Below, one piece after another: positions 1-7,196 of a stretch of DNA of 12,646 nt; positions within the stretch are counted from its first letter, which is position 1; every line of letters begins with the position of its first letter. The DNA lies in the NCBI GenBank assembly GCA_934101235.1, contig CAKORH010000010.1, positions 1 through 12,646 on the forward strand. Direction: 5' to 3'. The notes under the pieces were generated by a model, which was not told the origin of the DNA, did not search any database, and saw nothing but the letters and a program-made list of their open reading frames with translations. A program made the position numbers and the translations under genes. This stretch comes from an uncultured Bacilli bacterium (GTDB lineage: Bacteria; Bacillota_I; Bacilli_A; RF39; UBA660).

Positions 1-2
1 GA

Positions 3-1970
3 CCATTTGGAAAAGAAGAAAATCCAGGTGTAGAATGCAATCCAAATATTGATAATGTGGAATTATTTGATAGTGATTTTGTAAATAATGTAGTATTTAA
101 TGGAAGTAATGTAATTGAAAATGCATTTGAAGTATTTATTAAGTCAGATAAATATGATGAACAGCGAAATAATATTAATAGTTTATTACATGAATTAAAA
201 CAAAAGATTATAGGAAATGAAGAACTAAATAAACTTAATGAACAATTAATTAAATTATCTTCAAAGATAAACTATAAAAAGGAAAAAAATACCATTGATT
301 CAAGAGGAATGTATTCTAGTATAAAAACTGATAAAAATATTTTTAATATCCCGAAAGAATTAAATAAATATTCATTGTTTTTGTCTGATAAAGAAAAAAA
401 TATTTTATGGTCTGAATGGAAAAATAAGGGTAAAACTTATGATTATGGGGAAATATGTCCTTACTGTGCAGAAAAATTTAGTGGAGATCATGAAAAAGAA
501 AATGAAGCATTTAATTCATATTATACAAAAGCAAATGTTAGCAATTTAACCGAGTTTTCAAATATCATTGATAATACTAAAATATATTTGAATACAGATA
601 ATTCAAAAAAAATAGAAAAGTGTATAAAGGAAAATGTTCCAAATGCAGAAAAAGATTTAATATTTACAAAATTTATGTCAGAAGTAACATACTTAAAAGA
701 AAAAATATACAATATCACTACTTTTGATTCTTATAAAGTAGAAAAAAGTGATATTTCAAATTTATCTAATATACTTTTAGATTTAAAAATAAGTACTGAT
801 GATCTTGAGTATTTCAATAATGAAACTTTAATTAAGTCTATTGATATAATAAATAGTTCAATTTCTGAAATGATAGGAAAAATTACAGATTTACAAAAAG
901 AAATTGGAAAAATGAATAGTCTCGTAATATCTAAAATGTCAAGTTGTAAAAAGGAGATAAATAGTTTTCTAAAATTGGCAGGATTTAGTTATGAATTTGA
1001 CATAGTTAAAGATGGTGATGAAAAAAACTCTATAACAGTTTTAAAGTATGTTAATAGTGATGATGAAAAAATACAAGTATCTGATATAAAAAAACATTTA
1101 AGTTGGGGAGAAAAAAACGCATTTGCTTTAGTTTTGTTTATGTATTATGCATTAAGTAAAAATCCAAATTTAATCATATTAGACGATCCAATTTCTTCTT
1201 TTGATGATAATAAGAAATATGCAATTATTAATAGGCTATTTTCTAATAAAGGAGATTATGAAGACAGTTTTTACAACAAAACAGTTTTAATGTTAACACA
1301 TGATTTTGAACCAATTATAGATTTTGGAATAAACCATAAACCTACAAAAGAAACTAATATGTGGTATTTAAAAAATAATAATGGTATAATTCAAGAACAA
1401 AAAATAAATGTTTCTTCTGATGTTTTATCAACTATAAAGTTTTATTACAATGAATCAATCAATGAAGATAATAATATAATTTCTAGAATTTGTTTTTTAA
1501 GAAAATATTTAGAGCATATATCTACTAAAAAAAATAGTGAAGAAAATGCATACAATATTTTATCTTCAATTATACATGGGGACAATTTAAGAAAAAAAAT
1601 AGATGATGAACAATATGAAGATTTATCAGTTGATGAAATAAAAAGCGGAGAAGAATGGATAAAGCAATTTATAAAAACGTTTGATAGCAACAAAATATTA
1701 ACAGATAATATTAACAATAAATATATTTTAGATAGTTATAAAACCGAAACAAATAATTATATAAAAATTCAGTTATTTAGAGTTTATTTAGAATTATCTA
1801 ATAACAGGAATAAGCTAAAAGAAAGTAATAGTATAGTATTAAAATATATTGATGAAATATATCATATTGAAAATGACTACATATTTTCTTTAAATCTAAT
1901 TAAATTTGATATAATACCAGATTTTATAATAAATAGCATTGATGAATTTATGTCTAATGAAATAAAATAG
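3..1970 (+). CDS. RloC/PrrC-like ABC-type ATPase (AAA_13 class), 5' end outside window
   Basis: The frame is open to the left edge, and about 18 clearly coding codons precede the GTG at 57. That GTG has no ribosome binding site, so the gene starts upstream of the window. Residue numbers count from GTG 57. Seen: zinc-hook-like CPYC at 134-137 flanked by helical, Lys/Glu-rich sequence; ABC signature LSWGEK at 348-353; Walker B LIILDDP at 372-378 followed by the D-loop SSFD; switch histidine H415 in LTHDF. Walker A must lie upstream. This order matches AAA_13 ATPases such as the anticodon nucleases RloC and PrrC. The roughly 220 residues after H415 contain R482, E486, H487 and H507. The R-x3-E then H order resembles the PrrC/RloC nuclease triad, and RKYLEH also fits the HEPN R-x4-H pattern. 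The ATPase call is firm. The RNase activity is an inference, and a Septu-like or overcoming-lysogenization-defect-like role is possible. Confidence 0.82.
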   Translation, partial: PFGKEENPGVECNPNIDNVELFDSDFVNNVVFNGSNVIENAFEVFIKSDKYDEQRNNINSLLHELKQKIIGNEELNKLNEQLIKLSSKINYKKEKNTIDSRGMYSSIKTDKNIFNIPKELNKYSLFLSDKEKNILWSEWKNKGKTYDYGEICPYCAEKFSGDHEKENEAFNSYYTKANVSNLTEFSNIIDNTKIYLNTDNSKKIEKCIKENVPNAEKDLIFTKFMSEVTYLKEKIYNITTFDSYKVEKSDISNLSNILLDLKISTDDLEYFNNETLIKSIDIINSSISEMIGKITDLQKEIGKMNSLVISKMSSCKKEINSFLKLAGFSYEFDIVKDGDEKNSITVLKYVNSDDEKIQVSDIKKHLSWGEKNAFALVLFMYYALSKNPNLIILDDPISSFDDNKKYAIINRLFSNKGDYEDSFYNKTVLMLTHDFEPIIDFGINHKPTKETNMWYLKNNNGIIQEQKINVSSDVLSTIKFYYNESINEDNNIISRICFLRKYLEHISTKKNSEENAYNILSSIIHGDNLRKKIDDEQYEDLSVDEIKSGEEWIKQFIKTFDSNKILTDNINNKYILDSYKTETNNYIKIQLFRVYLELSNNRNKLKESNSIVLKYIDEIYHIENDYIFSLNLIKFDIIPDFIINSIDEFMSNEIK

Positions 1971-2035
1971 ATAATATTGTAAATATGTTGATGTTCATAA
2001 ACAATGATATTATTTTCTAGATATCAAAACTAGAT

Positions 2036-2063
2036 ACTAATTGCAAAAAAATTAGTTATTTTT
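2036..2063 (+). terminator. probable terminator after the ATPase gene
   Basis: A perfect 7-bp stem (ACTAATT at 2036-2042, AATTAGT at 2050-2056) is followed by TATTTTTAT, about 65 bases after the ATPase stop. It is AU-rich and therefore weak. A second hairpin follows at 2093-2115: 10 bp with one mismatch, loop TTT, and no good T-run. Confidence 0.45.
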
Positions 2064-2163
2064 ATAAACCTTAGTAAATTCAAGAAAATGAAAAAGCCTT
2101 ATTTTATAAGACTTTGACGTATTTTTAAATTGTTACGAACTGATATTTAGATTTCCCCCTGAA

Positions 2164-2222
2164 GACCGGCTATGCCGGCCATTTTTGTTGCAAATAAAAG
2201 CTTCAAAGCTTTTTTATTTTGC
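2164..2222 (+). terminator. two back-to-back hairpins, the first GC-rich
   Basis: The first hairpin pairs CCGGC (2166-2170) with GCCGG (2174-2178) over a TAT loop and is followed by ATTTTT, which is a good rho-independent terminator. It stands out because it is one of the very few GC-rich stretches in the window. The second (2190-2222) pairs GCAAATAAAAGCTT with a bulged complement around AAGCTT and ends in a T-rich arm. Together they insulate the ATPase side from the element that begins with the GGTGGCAA repeats. Confidence 0.6.
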
Positions 2223-2225
2223 TCT

Positions 2226-2246
2226 AGGTGGCAATTAGGTGGCAAA
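2226..2246 (+). repeat. paired GGTGGCAA repeat, left copy (possible integrase arm site)
   Basis: Two AGGTGGCAA units lie 11 bases apart, about one helical turn. The 21-base block recurs at 9141-9161 with a single mismatch. Both copies sit directly downstream of a hairpin and T-run. The integrase at 9576 has an AP2-like arm-binding N-terminus, so such spaced direct repeats are plausible arm-type binding sites. The binding itself is an inference. Confidence 0.55.
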
Positions 2247-2293
2247 AAAGTATTTAAAAATATTGTATAACAATAAAAAATAACCTTAAAGTA

Positions 2294-2302
2294 TGCTATC
2301 AT
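2294..2302 (+). promoter_or_regulatory. possible extended -10 promoter of the restriction-gene remnant
   Basis: TGCTATCAT matches TGnTATAAT with one mismatch, 47 bases before the TTG start at 2350. No convincing -35 box is visible. A strong ribosome binding site (GGGGAGGTG) ends about 6 bases before the TTG. Confidence 0.35.
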
Positions 2303-2349
2303 ATTTAATGAGAGATAATGATGTTTTATTTGCAGGGGAGGTGAAAACT

Positions 2350-3150
2350 TTGTTTAGAGAATTAATTGATGTTAAAGAAAATAATATTCTTTCAATAGAT
2401 TTTGAATTGTTAGATATATTATTAAAAGATAGATCAAGTGGAAAGAATATTTTATAGGGTGCTGATAATTACTCTAATCATGGTGTTGGGTTTCATGCAA
2501 ATAATTATATGTATGTAGAAAAGGTAACAGGTTTTTATGGAGAGCTAATTAAACCTAGAGTAAAAAAGACCAAAGAGGAACAAAATATTAGGATAAGAGA
2601 TAAAGCTGAAGTTTTCACACCATCTTGGATATGCAATAAACAAAATAATTTAATAGATAATAATTGGTTTAATAAAGAAAATGTTTTTAATATTGAGAAA
2701 GATGAAGAATGGATAGCAACAAAAAAAGTATTATTTCCATTAAATAGAAGTTGGTAAGATTATATAAAAAGTATAAGATTAGAAGTATCATGTGGAGAAG
2801 CTTTTTATTTAGTAAGTAGATATGATACTGTTACGGGGAAAACAATCGATATAAAAAATAGAATAGGTTTATTAGATAGAAAATTTAGAGTTCTAAATGA
2901 AAACGTAGATGATTATGATGAATGGATAGAATGGTCTAAAAAAGCTATTAAAAGTGTTTATGGATATGACTGGCAAGGTGATAATGTATTACATGCAAGA
3001 GAGAACATGCTATATACTTACATCGATAATTATAGGTTTAAGTTTAATAAAAAATCTTCTGTTGAATTAGTTAAAGAAATGGCAGAAATTATATCATTGA
3101 ATATATGGCAGATGGATGGAATTAATTATATAGTTACTTATAGTTGGTAA
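2350..3150 (+). pseudogene. remnant of a 'restriction endonuclease subunit M' family gene
   Basis: One frame runs from a TTG with a strong ribosome binding site to the TAA at 3148. It is interrupted by TAG at 2455-2457 and TAA at 2755-2757. The conceptual protein has blocks I recognise from the family commonly annotated 'restriction endonuclease subunit M': KAEVFTPSWICN, CGEAFYLVSRYDTVTG, RIGLLDRKFRVLNEN, YGYDWQGDN and NIWQMDG. From the family, the first stop replaces a tryptophan codon (TGG to TAG) and the second a glutamine codon (CAA to TAA). Homology ends just after NIWQMDG, so the cysteine-rich C-terminal tail I recall for the family is missing. The gene is dead as a full-length product. 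A 2509-2757 fragment starting at an internal ATG has no ribosome binding site and is not a real gene. This is former restriction or defence cargo next to the left repeat. Confidence 0.75.
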
Positions 3151-3823
3151 AAATAAGAATATTACTATCGAAGCAACTTTAATTGCTTATAAAATTTTTA
3201 AATTAAATAATACTACTATAACTATTTTAAATTTAAAAGATGGTACTGGTGATATTACTGGTTTATTTGTTGGAGAATATGACAATCTCTCAAATAATAA
3301 TATTTATAAAATAAGAGGTAATGTTGTTTTAATCGAAGATATAAATTTAGATGAATTTAACCAACTAATTAATGATGACATTAAAAAATATATTATTGAT
3401 AATAAATTATTTTGTATTACATCAATACAACCTATTAATAATAACCAACTTATTAATTTAATTGAATTATCTTTATATCATAATAATTGCGATGATTTAA
3501 TCCATTTACAAATACCAATATCAGCTATAGAAATATTAGAAATAAATAAAATTTCTTCTTCTATAATATATTTAAAAAATGGTAAATATGATGAAATTAA
3601 TGTATGTGATAATTTAGAAATAAGATTATCTGTTGATAAATTAGAAAATGAAATTATTAAAACATTATTAGAAAATATATGTATTTTTACAATAGGTTTA
3701 TTCTTTGCTAATGGAGATAAAAGACATTATAATTTACCTTACCACTCATGTGATGGTTCAAAAAATGAATTACAACGTATTAATAAAAAAGATAGTAAAA
3801 TATTTATACTTGTAGATGAGTAG
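3134..3823 (+). pseudogene. startless reading frame, OB-fold-like N-terminus, 5' truncated
   Basis: After the TAG at 3131-3133 this frame stays open for 229 codons to the TAG at 3821. It has no ATG, GTG or TTG near its beginning and no ribosome binding site. Codon choice and the tight downstream spacing (8 bases to the next ATG) match real genes here. The first 70 or so residues alternate hydrophobic strands around a DGTGDITG turn and continue to YKIRGNVVLIED. That resembles an OB-fold nucleic-acid-binding domain such as those of polymerase III alpha or RecG. The last 150 residues are not recognised; they contain a conserved-looking NGDKRHYNLPYHSCDG segment. The frame overlaps the end of the restriction remnant, so one event probably cut both genes. 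It could still be translated from ATT or by reinitiation, so 'pseudogene' is a judgement. Confidence 0.5.
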
Positions 3824-3830
3824 TTAAAAT

Positions 3831-4187
3831 ATGGAAAATTTGAAAAGTAAATTAATAATAGTATATGGAAAGGTTGGAACATATAAATCTACTATTGCTA
3901 AATTATTTTTAAATAATGTTGATGGATGTTATATTAATTTAGAAAAAGATTTATATGATTTAAATCATATAACTAATTGTATAAACCAAAATAAAGTTAC
4001 TGTAATTGATTATATGGATTTAATTAATTTAACCTTAGATGATATAGTAAAATTAAAAAATATGATTAATAATACTGATAAAACACTTGTTATGGTATCT
4101 TGTTGTGTTTGTAATAAGAATTTATTTAATGAAAATTATTATAAATTAAAAGAAATTTCTGACTTAATGGTATTAACTGATAAATAA
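3831..4187 (+). CDS. small RecA/DnaB-like P-loop NTPase
   Basis: This 118-residue protein begins with a nucleotide-binding strand and a variant Walker A: G13, G16, K19, S20 in GKVGTYKST, with tyrosine where the canonical second glycycle position of GxxxxGKS has glycine. It is followed by a strand ending in INLEKD. Walker B, VTVIDYMDLI at 57-66 (D60), is very close to the DnaB/RadA pattern hhhIDYhxLI. A later strand (TLVMVS, 85-90) fits the sensor strand of the RecA fold. It is far shorter than DnaB or RadA, so it is a minimal ATPase core or a partner subunit. It starts 8 bases after the OB-like frame and 20 bases before the next gene, suggesting an operon. The ribosome binding site is weak, consistent with coupling. 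Its substrate is unknown. Confidence 0.6.
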   Translation: MENLKSKLIIVYGKVGTYKSTIAKLFLNNVDGCYINLEKDLYDLNHITNCINQNKVTVIDYMDLINLTLDDIVKLKNMINNTDKTLVMVSCCVCNKNLFNENYYKLKEISDLMVLTDK

Positions 4188-4207
4188 AAAGGAAGTGTTG
4201 TTTAGTA

Positions 4208-4441
4208 ATGTTTGGTAGAAAGATGAAAGAAATAGAAGTAGTTAATGTTGTTATACCATATGATGAAATTAAAGAACATAAAGATATCACATTCATAGTT
4301 ATAAGTGTCGATGAAAATGTAATAACTAAATCTATTGAAGCAATAGCAAATGTTCACAAACAATATAAAGATAGAAATTTTAATGTAGTAGTATCAAGTA
4401 GTTATGAAAAACTAAATAAATTATCTAATGGTGTGTTTTAA
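4208..4441 (+). CDS. unknown 77-residue protein
   Basis: I do not recognise this protein. It is soluble, charged, and alternates strands and helices: VVNVVIPY, TFIVISV, a helix around residues 36-52, then FNVVVSSS. It has no membrane segment or signal. GGAAG lies 12 bases before the ATG, a slightly long spacing; a second ATG at codon 6 is an alternative start. It follows the P-loop gene by 20 bases and is probably the last gene of that operon, because a promoter signal lies between it and the next gene. Confidence 0.55.
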   Translation: MFGRKMKEIEVVNVVIPYDEIKEHKDITFIVISVDENVITKSIEAIANVHKQYKDRNFNVVVSSSYEKLNKLSNGVF

Positions 4442-4475
4442 AATAAAAATTACTAGCTAAAATTATTTGTTTTAG

Positions 4476-4484
4476 TGATATAAT
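4476..4484 (+). promoter_or_regulatory. extended -10 promoter before the ASCH-RsgI gene
   Basis: TGATATAAT is a perfect TGnTATAAT extended -10, 23 bases before the ATG at 4507, with AGGAAGTGG as ribosome binding site. No -35 match is needed or seen. A weak CTAAAA/TTTTAG hairpin (from about 4457) lies just upstream. Confidence 0.6.
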
Positions 4485-4506
4485 TTTAATAGGAAGTGGT
4501 AGTAAA

Positions 4507-6024
4507 ATGAGTAAAAGAAATACTTATACAATTAATTTGGATTGTGAAGAATTTAAAAAAATCAAAAAAGATAAAAAAAACATTATTTCTTGTTTAAATA
4601 ATAATGAGTTTGAAGATATAAAATTAAATGATAAAATTATTTTAAAAAATGGCAATAAAAAATTGAAAAAGAAAGTAAAACAACTCTATAGATGCTCTAC
4701 TTTTGAAGAATTATCTAAAAATATTGATAAAAAAAAGTTAGTTTTTAATAAAAAAGAAATTTTTGATTATGAAAATTACAATAATGATGATATAAAAAAA
4801 TATAGTTTTGTAGTTATAAAATTTAAGAGAAAAAAACATATATTTAGAAAAATATTATTAGGTATATTAATTATTGTTTTATTGTTATTTATTAAATCTA
4901 CCATTAATAATTTTATAACTAATATAAAAATAAATAAATTTAAAGATAGTATTAACAACATTGAAAAAGAAAAAATATCATATGTATTTGTTGAGATTAA
5001 TCCATCACTAGTACTTACTATAAAAGATAATGAAGTAAATGATATTGCTTGCTTAAACGATGATTGTATGACTATATATGATGAGTTAAATGTCAAAGGG
5101 AAAAATATAAATGATGGTATAGATATCATATATAATGTATCTAAAGAAAAAGGATTTGATATTTCTAATGGTGTTAAACTAAGTTCTACTGATAATATAA
5201 CTATTGATAAAAAAGATTACATTACTGTTGAATATATTGATACTACTAAAGAAAAAGAACTTCTAACTGAGGTTAAAAATAATGAAAAAATAAAAAATAG
5301 TAATGATAATTATTATGCTAATCTTTGGGAAGAATTAAAAAAAGATGAAGATTATGGTATTGTTTATGAGTGTAATATGAATAATGAAGAATTGGAGTGT
5401 AAAATAAAGAAAGATTTTATTATTCATACCTATACTAATGAGGAATCACAAAGCATAACTGATATAGTAACTATTGTTAGAATATGGAATACTGAAATAA
5501 CACCTAACTTGAATAAAATTGCAAGAGTTTTGAAAAAATTTAATATAGAAGTTAGTGTTGATAATGAATTAGGTTCTATCCCTAACCCTATCGGCTATAT
5601 ATATTTTAATGGTGTTAAATATTCTACAGTAGAAATTTCACAAACTCCCACCGATATTGAATATGATACTAAGATAAGATGTGACATATATGGATTTAAA
5701 TTAATTGATATTAATTTATTAAAACCAAATGCTATTCCAACTCATATGATTTTAGATGAGGGAGAAACTCCTGTAGATACAACTTTATATGAAGATAAAT
5801 ATTTTATTTGTGGGGATCATAATTGTACTATAAAAATTGATAGAACACAGTGGTATTGTGAATATTATGATAGTGAAGGATATGGAAATTGGATTAATAA
5901 ATACGAAACTATATACCAACTGTGTGATAATAATAAGAATAATTGTCACAATATTTCTTTTGATGAATTTACAAATAATAGCAAAATAATTCAAAGTGGT
6001 GAGTATAAATTCATTACAGAATAA
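4507..6024 (+). CDS. ASCH-like domain + transmembrane helix + RsgI-like extracellular domain
   Basis: This is a 505-residue single-pass membrane protein. Residues 5-108 fit the ASCH pattern: an FxxIKxxKKxI helix, a KLNDKIIL turn (like IKVGDxIxF), KVKQLYRCSTFEEL, and a terminal strand preceded by NNDDIKKYS. Residues 113-130 are a hydrophobic helix with flanking lysines, giving a cytoplasmic N-terminus. Residues 158-220 match the RsgI anti-sigma extracellular core: FVEINPSLVLTI, LNDD, LNVKGKNINDGIDIIY and EKGF. It keeps the Asn-Pro pair (N165-P166) reported as the RsgI self-cleavage site. The remaining 280 residues are unrecognised; six of their cysteines (435-480 region and nearby) could form disulfides outside the cell. 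RsgI proteins hold SigI inactive through a cytoplasmic anti-sigma domain, which is replaced here by the ASCH-like domain, and no sigma gene is nearby. A terminator follows. The RsgI-like part is the firmer call. Confidence 0.7.
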   Translation: MSKRNTYTINLDCEEFKKIKKDKKNIISCLNNNEFEDIKLNDKIILKNGNKKLKKKVKQLYRCSTFEELSKNIDKKKLVFNKKEIFDYENYNNDDIKKYSFVVIKFKRKKHIFRKILLGILIIVLLLFIKSTINNFITNIKINKFKDSINNIEKEKISYVFVEINPSLVLTIKDNEVNDIACLNDDCMTIYDELNVKGKNINDGIDIIYNVSKEKGFDISNGVKLSSTDNITIDKKDYITVEYIDTTKEKELLTEVKNNEKIKNSNDNYYANLWEELKKDEDYGIVYECNMNNEELECKIKKDFIIHTYTNEESQSITDIVTIVRIWNTEITPNLNKIARVLKKFNIEVSVDNELGSIPNPIGYIYFNGVKYSTVEISQTPTDIEYDTKIRCDIYGFKLIDINLLKPNAIPTHMILDEGETPVDTTLYEDKYFICGDHNCTIKIDRTQWYCEYYDSEGYGNWINKYETIYQLCDNNKNNCHNISFDEFTNNSKIIQSGEYKFITE

Positions 6025-6108
6025 AAAATTTAATAATAGAAATTAAAATATTATTTTTAATATAAATGTATTATTATTTTACAATATTTGAAAAAGTACG
6101 CTTTTACA

Positions 6109-6143
6109 AACACTTAATATTTGATAGTATTAGGTGTTTTTTT
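6109..6143 (+). terminator. rho-independent terminator of the ASCH-RsgI gene
   Basis: An 11-bp stem (AACACTTAATA at 6109-6119 with TATTAGGTGTT at 6128-6138, one G-U pair) is followed by a run of seven T, 85 bases after the stop codon. Confidence 0.8.
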
Positions 6144-6144
6144 A

Positions 6145-6208
6145 TGTTTGAAAAGTTTATATTTTTATTTTTCAAATGTTTGAAAAGTTTTTATAGGTTT
6201 TCAAATAT
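6145..6208 (+). other. candidate resolution (res) site for the serine recombinase
   Basis: TTTGAAAA and its complement TTTTCAAA alternate: + at 6147-6154, - at 6169-6176, + at 6179-6186, - at 6198-6205. This makes two adjacent inverted-repeat units of 30 and 27 bp with 14- and 11-base cores, the size of resolvase binding subsites. The - and + units at 6169-6186 also form a palindrome with a TG centre. A further + copy at 6087-6094 lies beyond the terminator. Inverted 28-34 bp subsites upstream of the resolvase gene are typical of Tn3/Tn552-type res regions. Which unit would be the crossover site is not clear. Confidence 0.55.
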
Positions 6209-6261
6209 CCTAGTGCCTATATTTTTAGAATAATATACGATTATATTCGGAGGTGTTTTTA

Positions 6262-6495
6262 ATGAAAGAAGAAATATCAAAAAATGTTATTAAGCAATTA
6301 TGCAATGACTTTGTAGATATTATATGTGTTGGTCTTGAGGAATACCCTGATGAATTTCCTTATACTTTAGCTTGTATCAATTTTATTTATGAATTAAAGG
6401 TTAAAGGAATATATTTTAATTTTAAAATAATTTCAGAGTGCTTTAATATTTTAGAAAGTATGTATAATGAATCAATTAAGTATTTAGCGAGGTAA
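6262..6495 (+). CDS. unknown 77-residue protein preceding the serine recombinase
   Basis: The ATG at 6262 is chosen over the in-frame GTG at 6253 because GGAGG (6249-6253) lies 8 bases before it and overlaps the GTG. The product is a mostly helical, mildly acidic protein (an EEYPDEFPYTLACINFIYELK segment in the middle) with no motif I recognise. Its stop is two bases from the recombinase ATG, and the recombinase ribosome binding site lies in its last codons, so the two are co-translated. It could be an accessory or regulatory factor of the recombinase; nothing shows this directly. Confidence 0.6.
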   Translation: MKEEISKNVIKQLCNDFVDIICVGLEEYPDEFPYTLACINFIYELKVKGIYFNFKIISECFNILESMYNESIKYLAR

Positions 6496-6497
6496 AT

Positions 6498-7106
6498 ATG
6501 AGTAGTAGAAAATTTGGATACGGAAGAGTATCTAGTAAAGATCAAAATGAAGCAAGACAACTTAAAACGTTTAAAGATTTCGGTATAGATGATAGGGATA
6601 TATACGTTGATAAAAAATCTGGTAAAGATTTTGATAGGGAACAATATAAATTATTAAAAAACATCTTACGTGAAGATGATTTGTTAGTTATACAGTCTAT
6701 TGATCGCCTTGGAAGAAATTATGAAATGATAGTAAATGAATGGAAAGATATAACTAAAAATATTAAAGCTGATATTATTGTATTAGATATGCCGTTATTA
6801 GATACTAGACAAAAGAAAGCTTTATTAGGAACATTTATTAACGATTTAATATTAGGTTTATTATCTTATGTAGCTCAAACTGAAAGAGAAAAAATAAAAA
6901 TTAGACAACGTGAAGGAATTGATATTGCATTAATACATGGTACTAAAACTGGTAAGCCATTTGGTAGACCTAAAATATCTAAACCTGATAATTTCAATGA
7001 AGTTATCGATTTATGGAAGAATAAGCAAATGACTGCTAGAGAAGTTATGAAATTATTGAATTTAAAACCTAATACATTCTATTCTATGGTTAAAGAAGAT
7101 AAGTAA
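6498..7106 (+). CDS. small serine recombinase (resolvase/invertase family)
   Basis: The length of 202 residues is typical of Tn3-type resolvases and Hin/Gin invertases. The catalytic region YGRVSSKDQN contains R10 and the nucleophile S12. The SGKDFDRE segment carries the second arginine (R47), and SIDRLGRN at 68-74 is the LDRLGR motif (D69, R70, R73). The long E helix includes QTEREKIKIRQREG (127-140). Residues 163-202 form the C-terminal helix-turn-helix (DLWKNKQMTAREVMKLLNLKPNTFYSMV). All key residues are present, so it looks functional. The inverted repeats just upstream of its operon are a plausible site, favouring resolution of dimers or cointegrates, though inversion cannot be excluded. 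It probably came with a plasmid- or transposon-derived segment. Confidence 0.9.
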   Translation: MSSRKFGYGRVSSKDQNEARQLKTFKDFGIDDRDIYVDKKSGKDFDREQYKLLKNILREDDLLVIQSIDRLGRNYEMIVNEWKDITKNIKADIIVLDMPLLDTRQKKALLGTFINDLILGLLSYVAQTEREKIKIRQREGIDIALIHGTKTGKPFGRPKISKPDNFNEVIDLWKNKQMTAREVMKLLNLKPNTFYSMVKEDK

Positions 7107-7117
7107 TAAAAAATGAT

Positions 7118-7156
7118 AAGATATATTTGTTTGAATTATAAAATATATCTTTTTTT
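7118..7156 (+). terminator. rho-independent terminator of the recombinase operon
   Basis: AAGATATATTT (7118-7128) pairs perfectly with AAATATATCTT (7141-7151) and runs into seven T, 12 bases after the recombinase stop. Confidence 0.8.
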
Positions 7157-7157
7157 A

Positions 7158-7166
7158 TGCTATAAT
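7158..7166 (+). promoter_or_regulatory. extended -10 promoter of the PIN-GNAT-ASCH gene
   Basis: TGCTATAAT is a perfect extended -10 placed directly after the terminator, 30 bases before the ATG at 7197. GAGGTGA (7186-7192) is the ribosome binding site. Confidence 0.7.
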
Positions 7167-7196
7167 AAATGTATTTACAAATCGTGAGGTGACTTT

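Noticed and set aside
57..1970. GTG at 57 as the start of the ATPase gene
   Set aside because: The frame is open and clearly coding from base 3, there is no ribosome binding site before the GTG, and Walker A is missing, so the start lies outside the window.
2160..2186. GC-rich hairpin as part of a tRNA or other structured RNA gene
   Set aside because: No cloverleaf, CCA end or T-loop sequence is visible around it. A simple stem followed by T-run is explained by a terminator.
4776..5129. Minus-strand ORFs inside plus-strand genes (also at 521-718, 1445-1717, 5785-5994, 6387-6644, 7175-7546, 11625-11810, 12246-12590)
   Set aside because: They lie wholly or mostly within strong plus-strand genes, have low-complexity Ile/Leu/Ser/Phe-rich translations, and lack ribosome binding sites. 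They are shadows.
6084..6208. CRISPR-like array of TTTGAAAA repeats
   Set aside because: Repeats are only 8 bases, alternate in orientation and have short spacers. A recombinase site fits better, and no cas genes are present.
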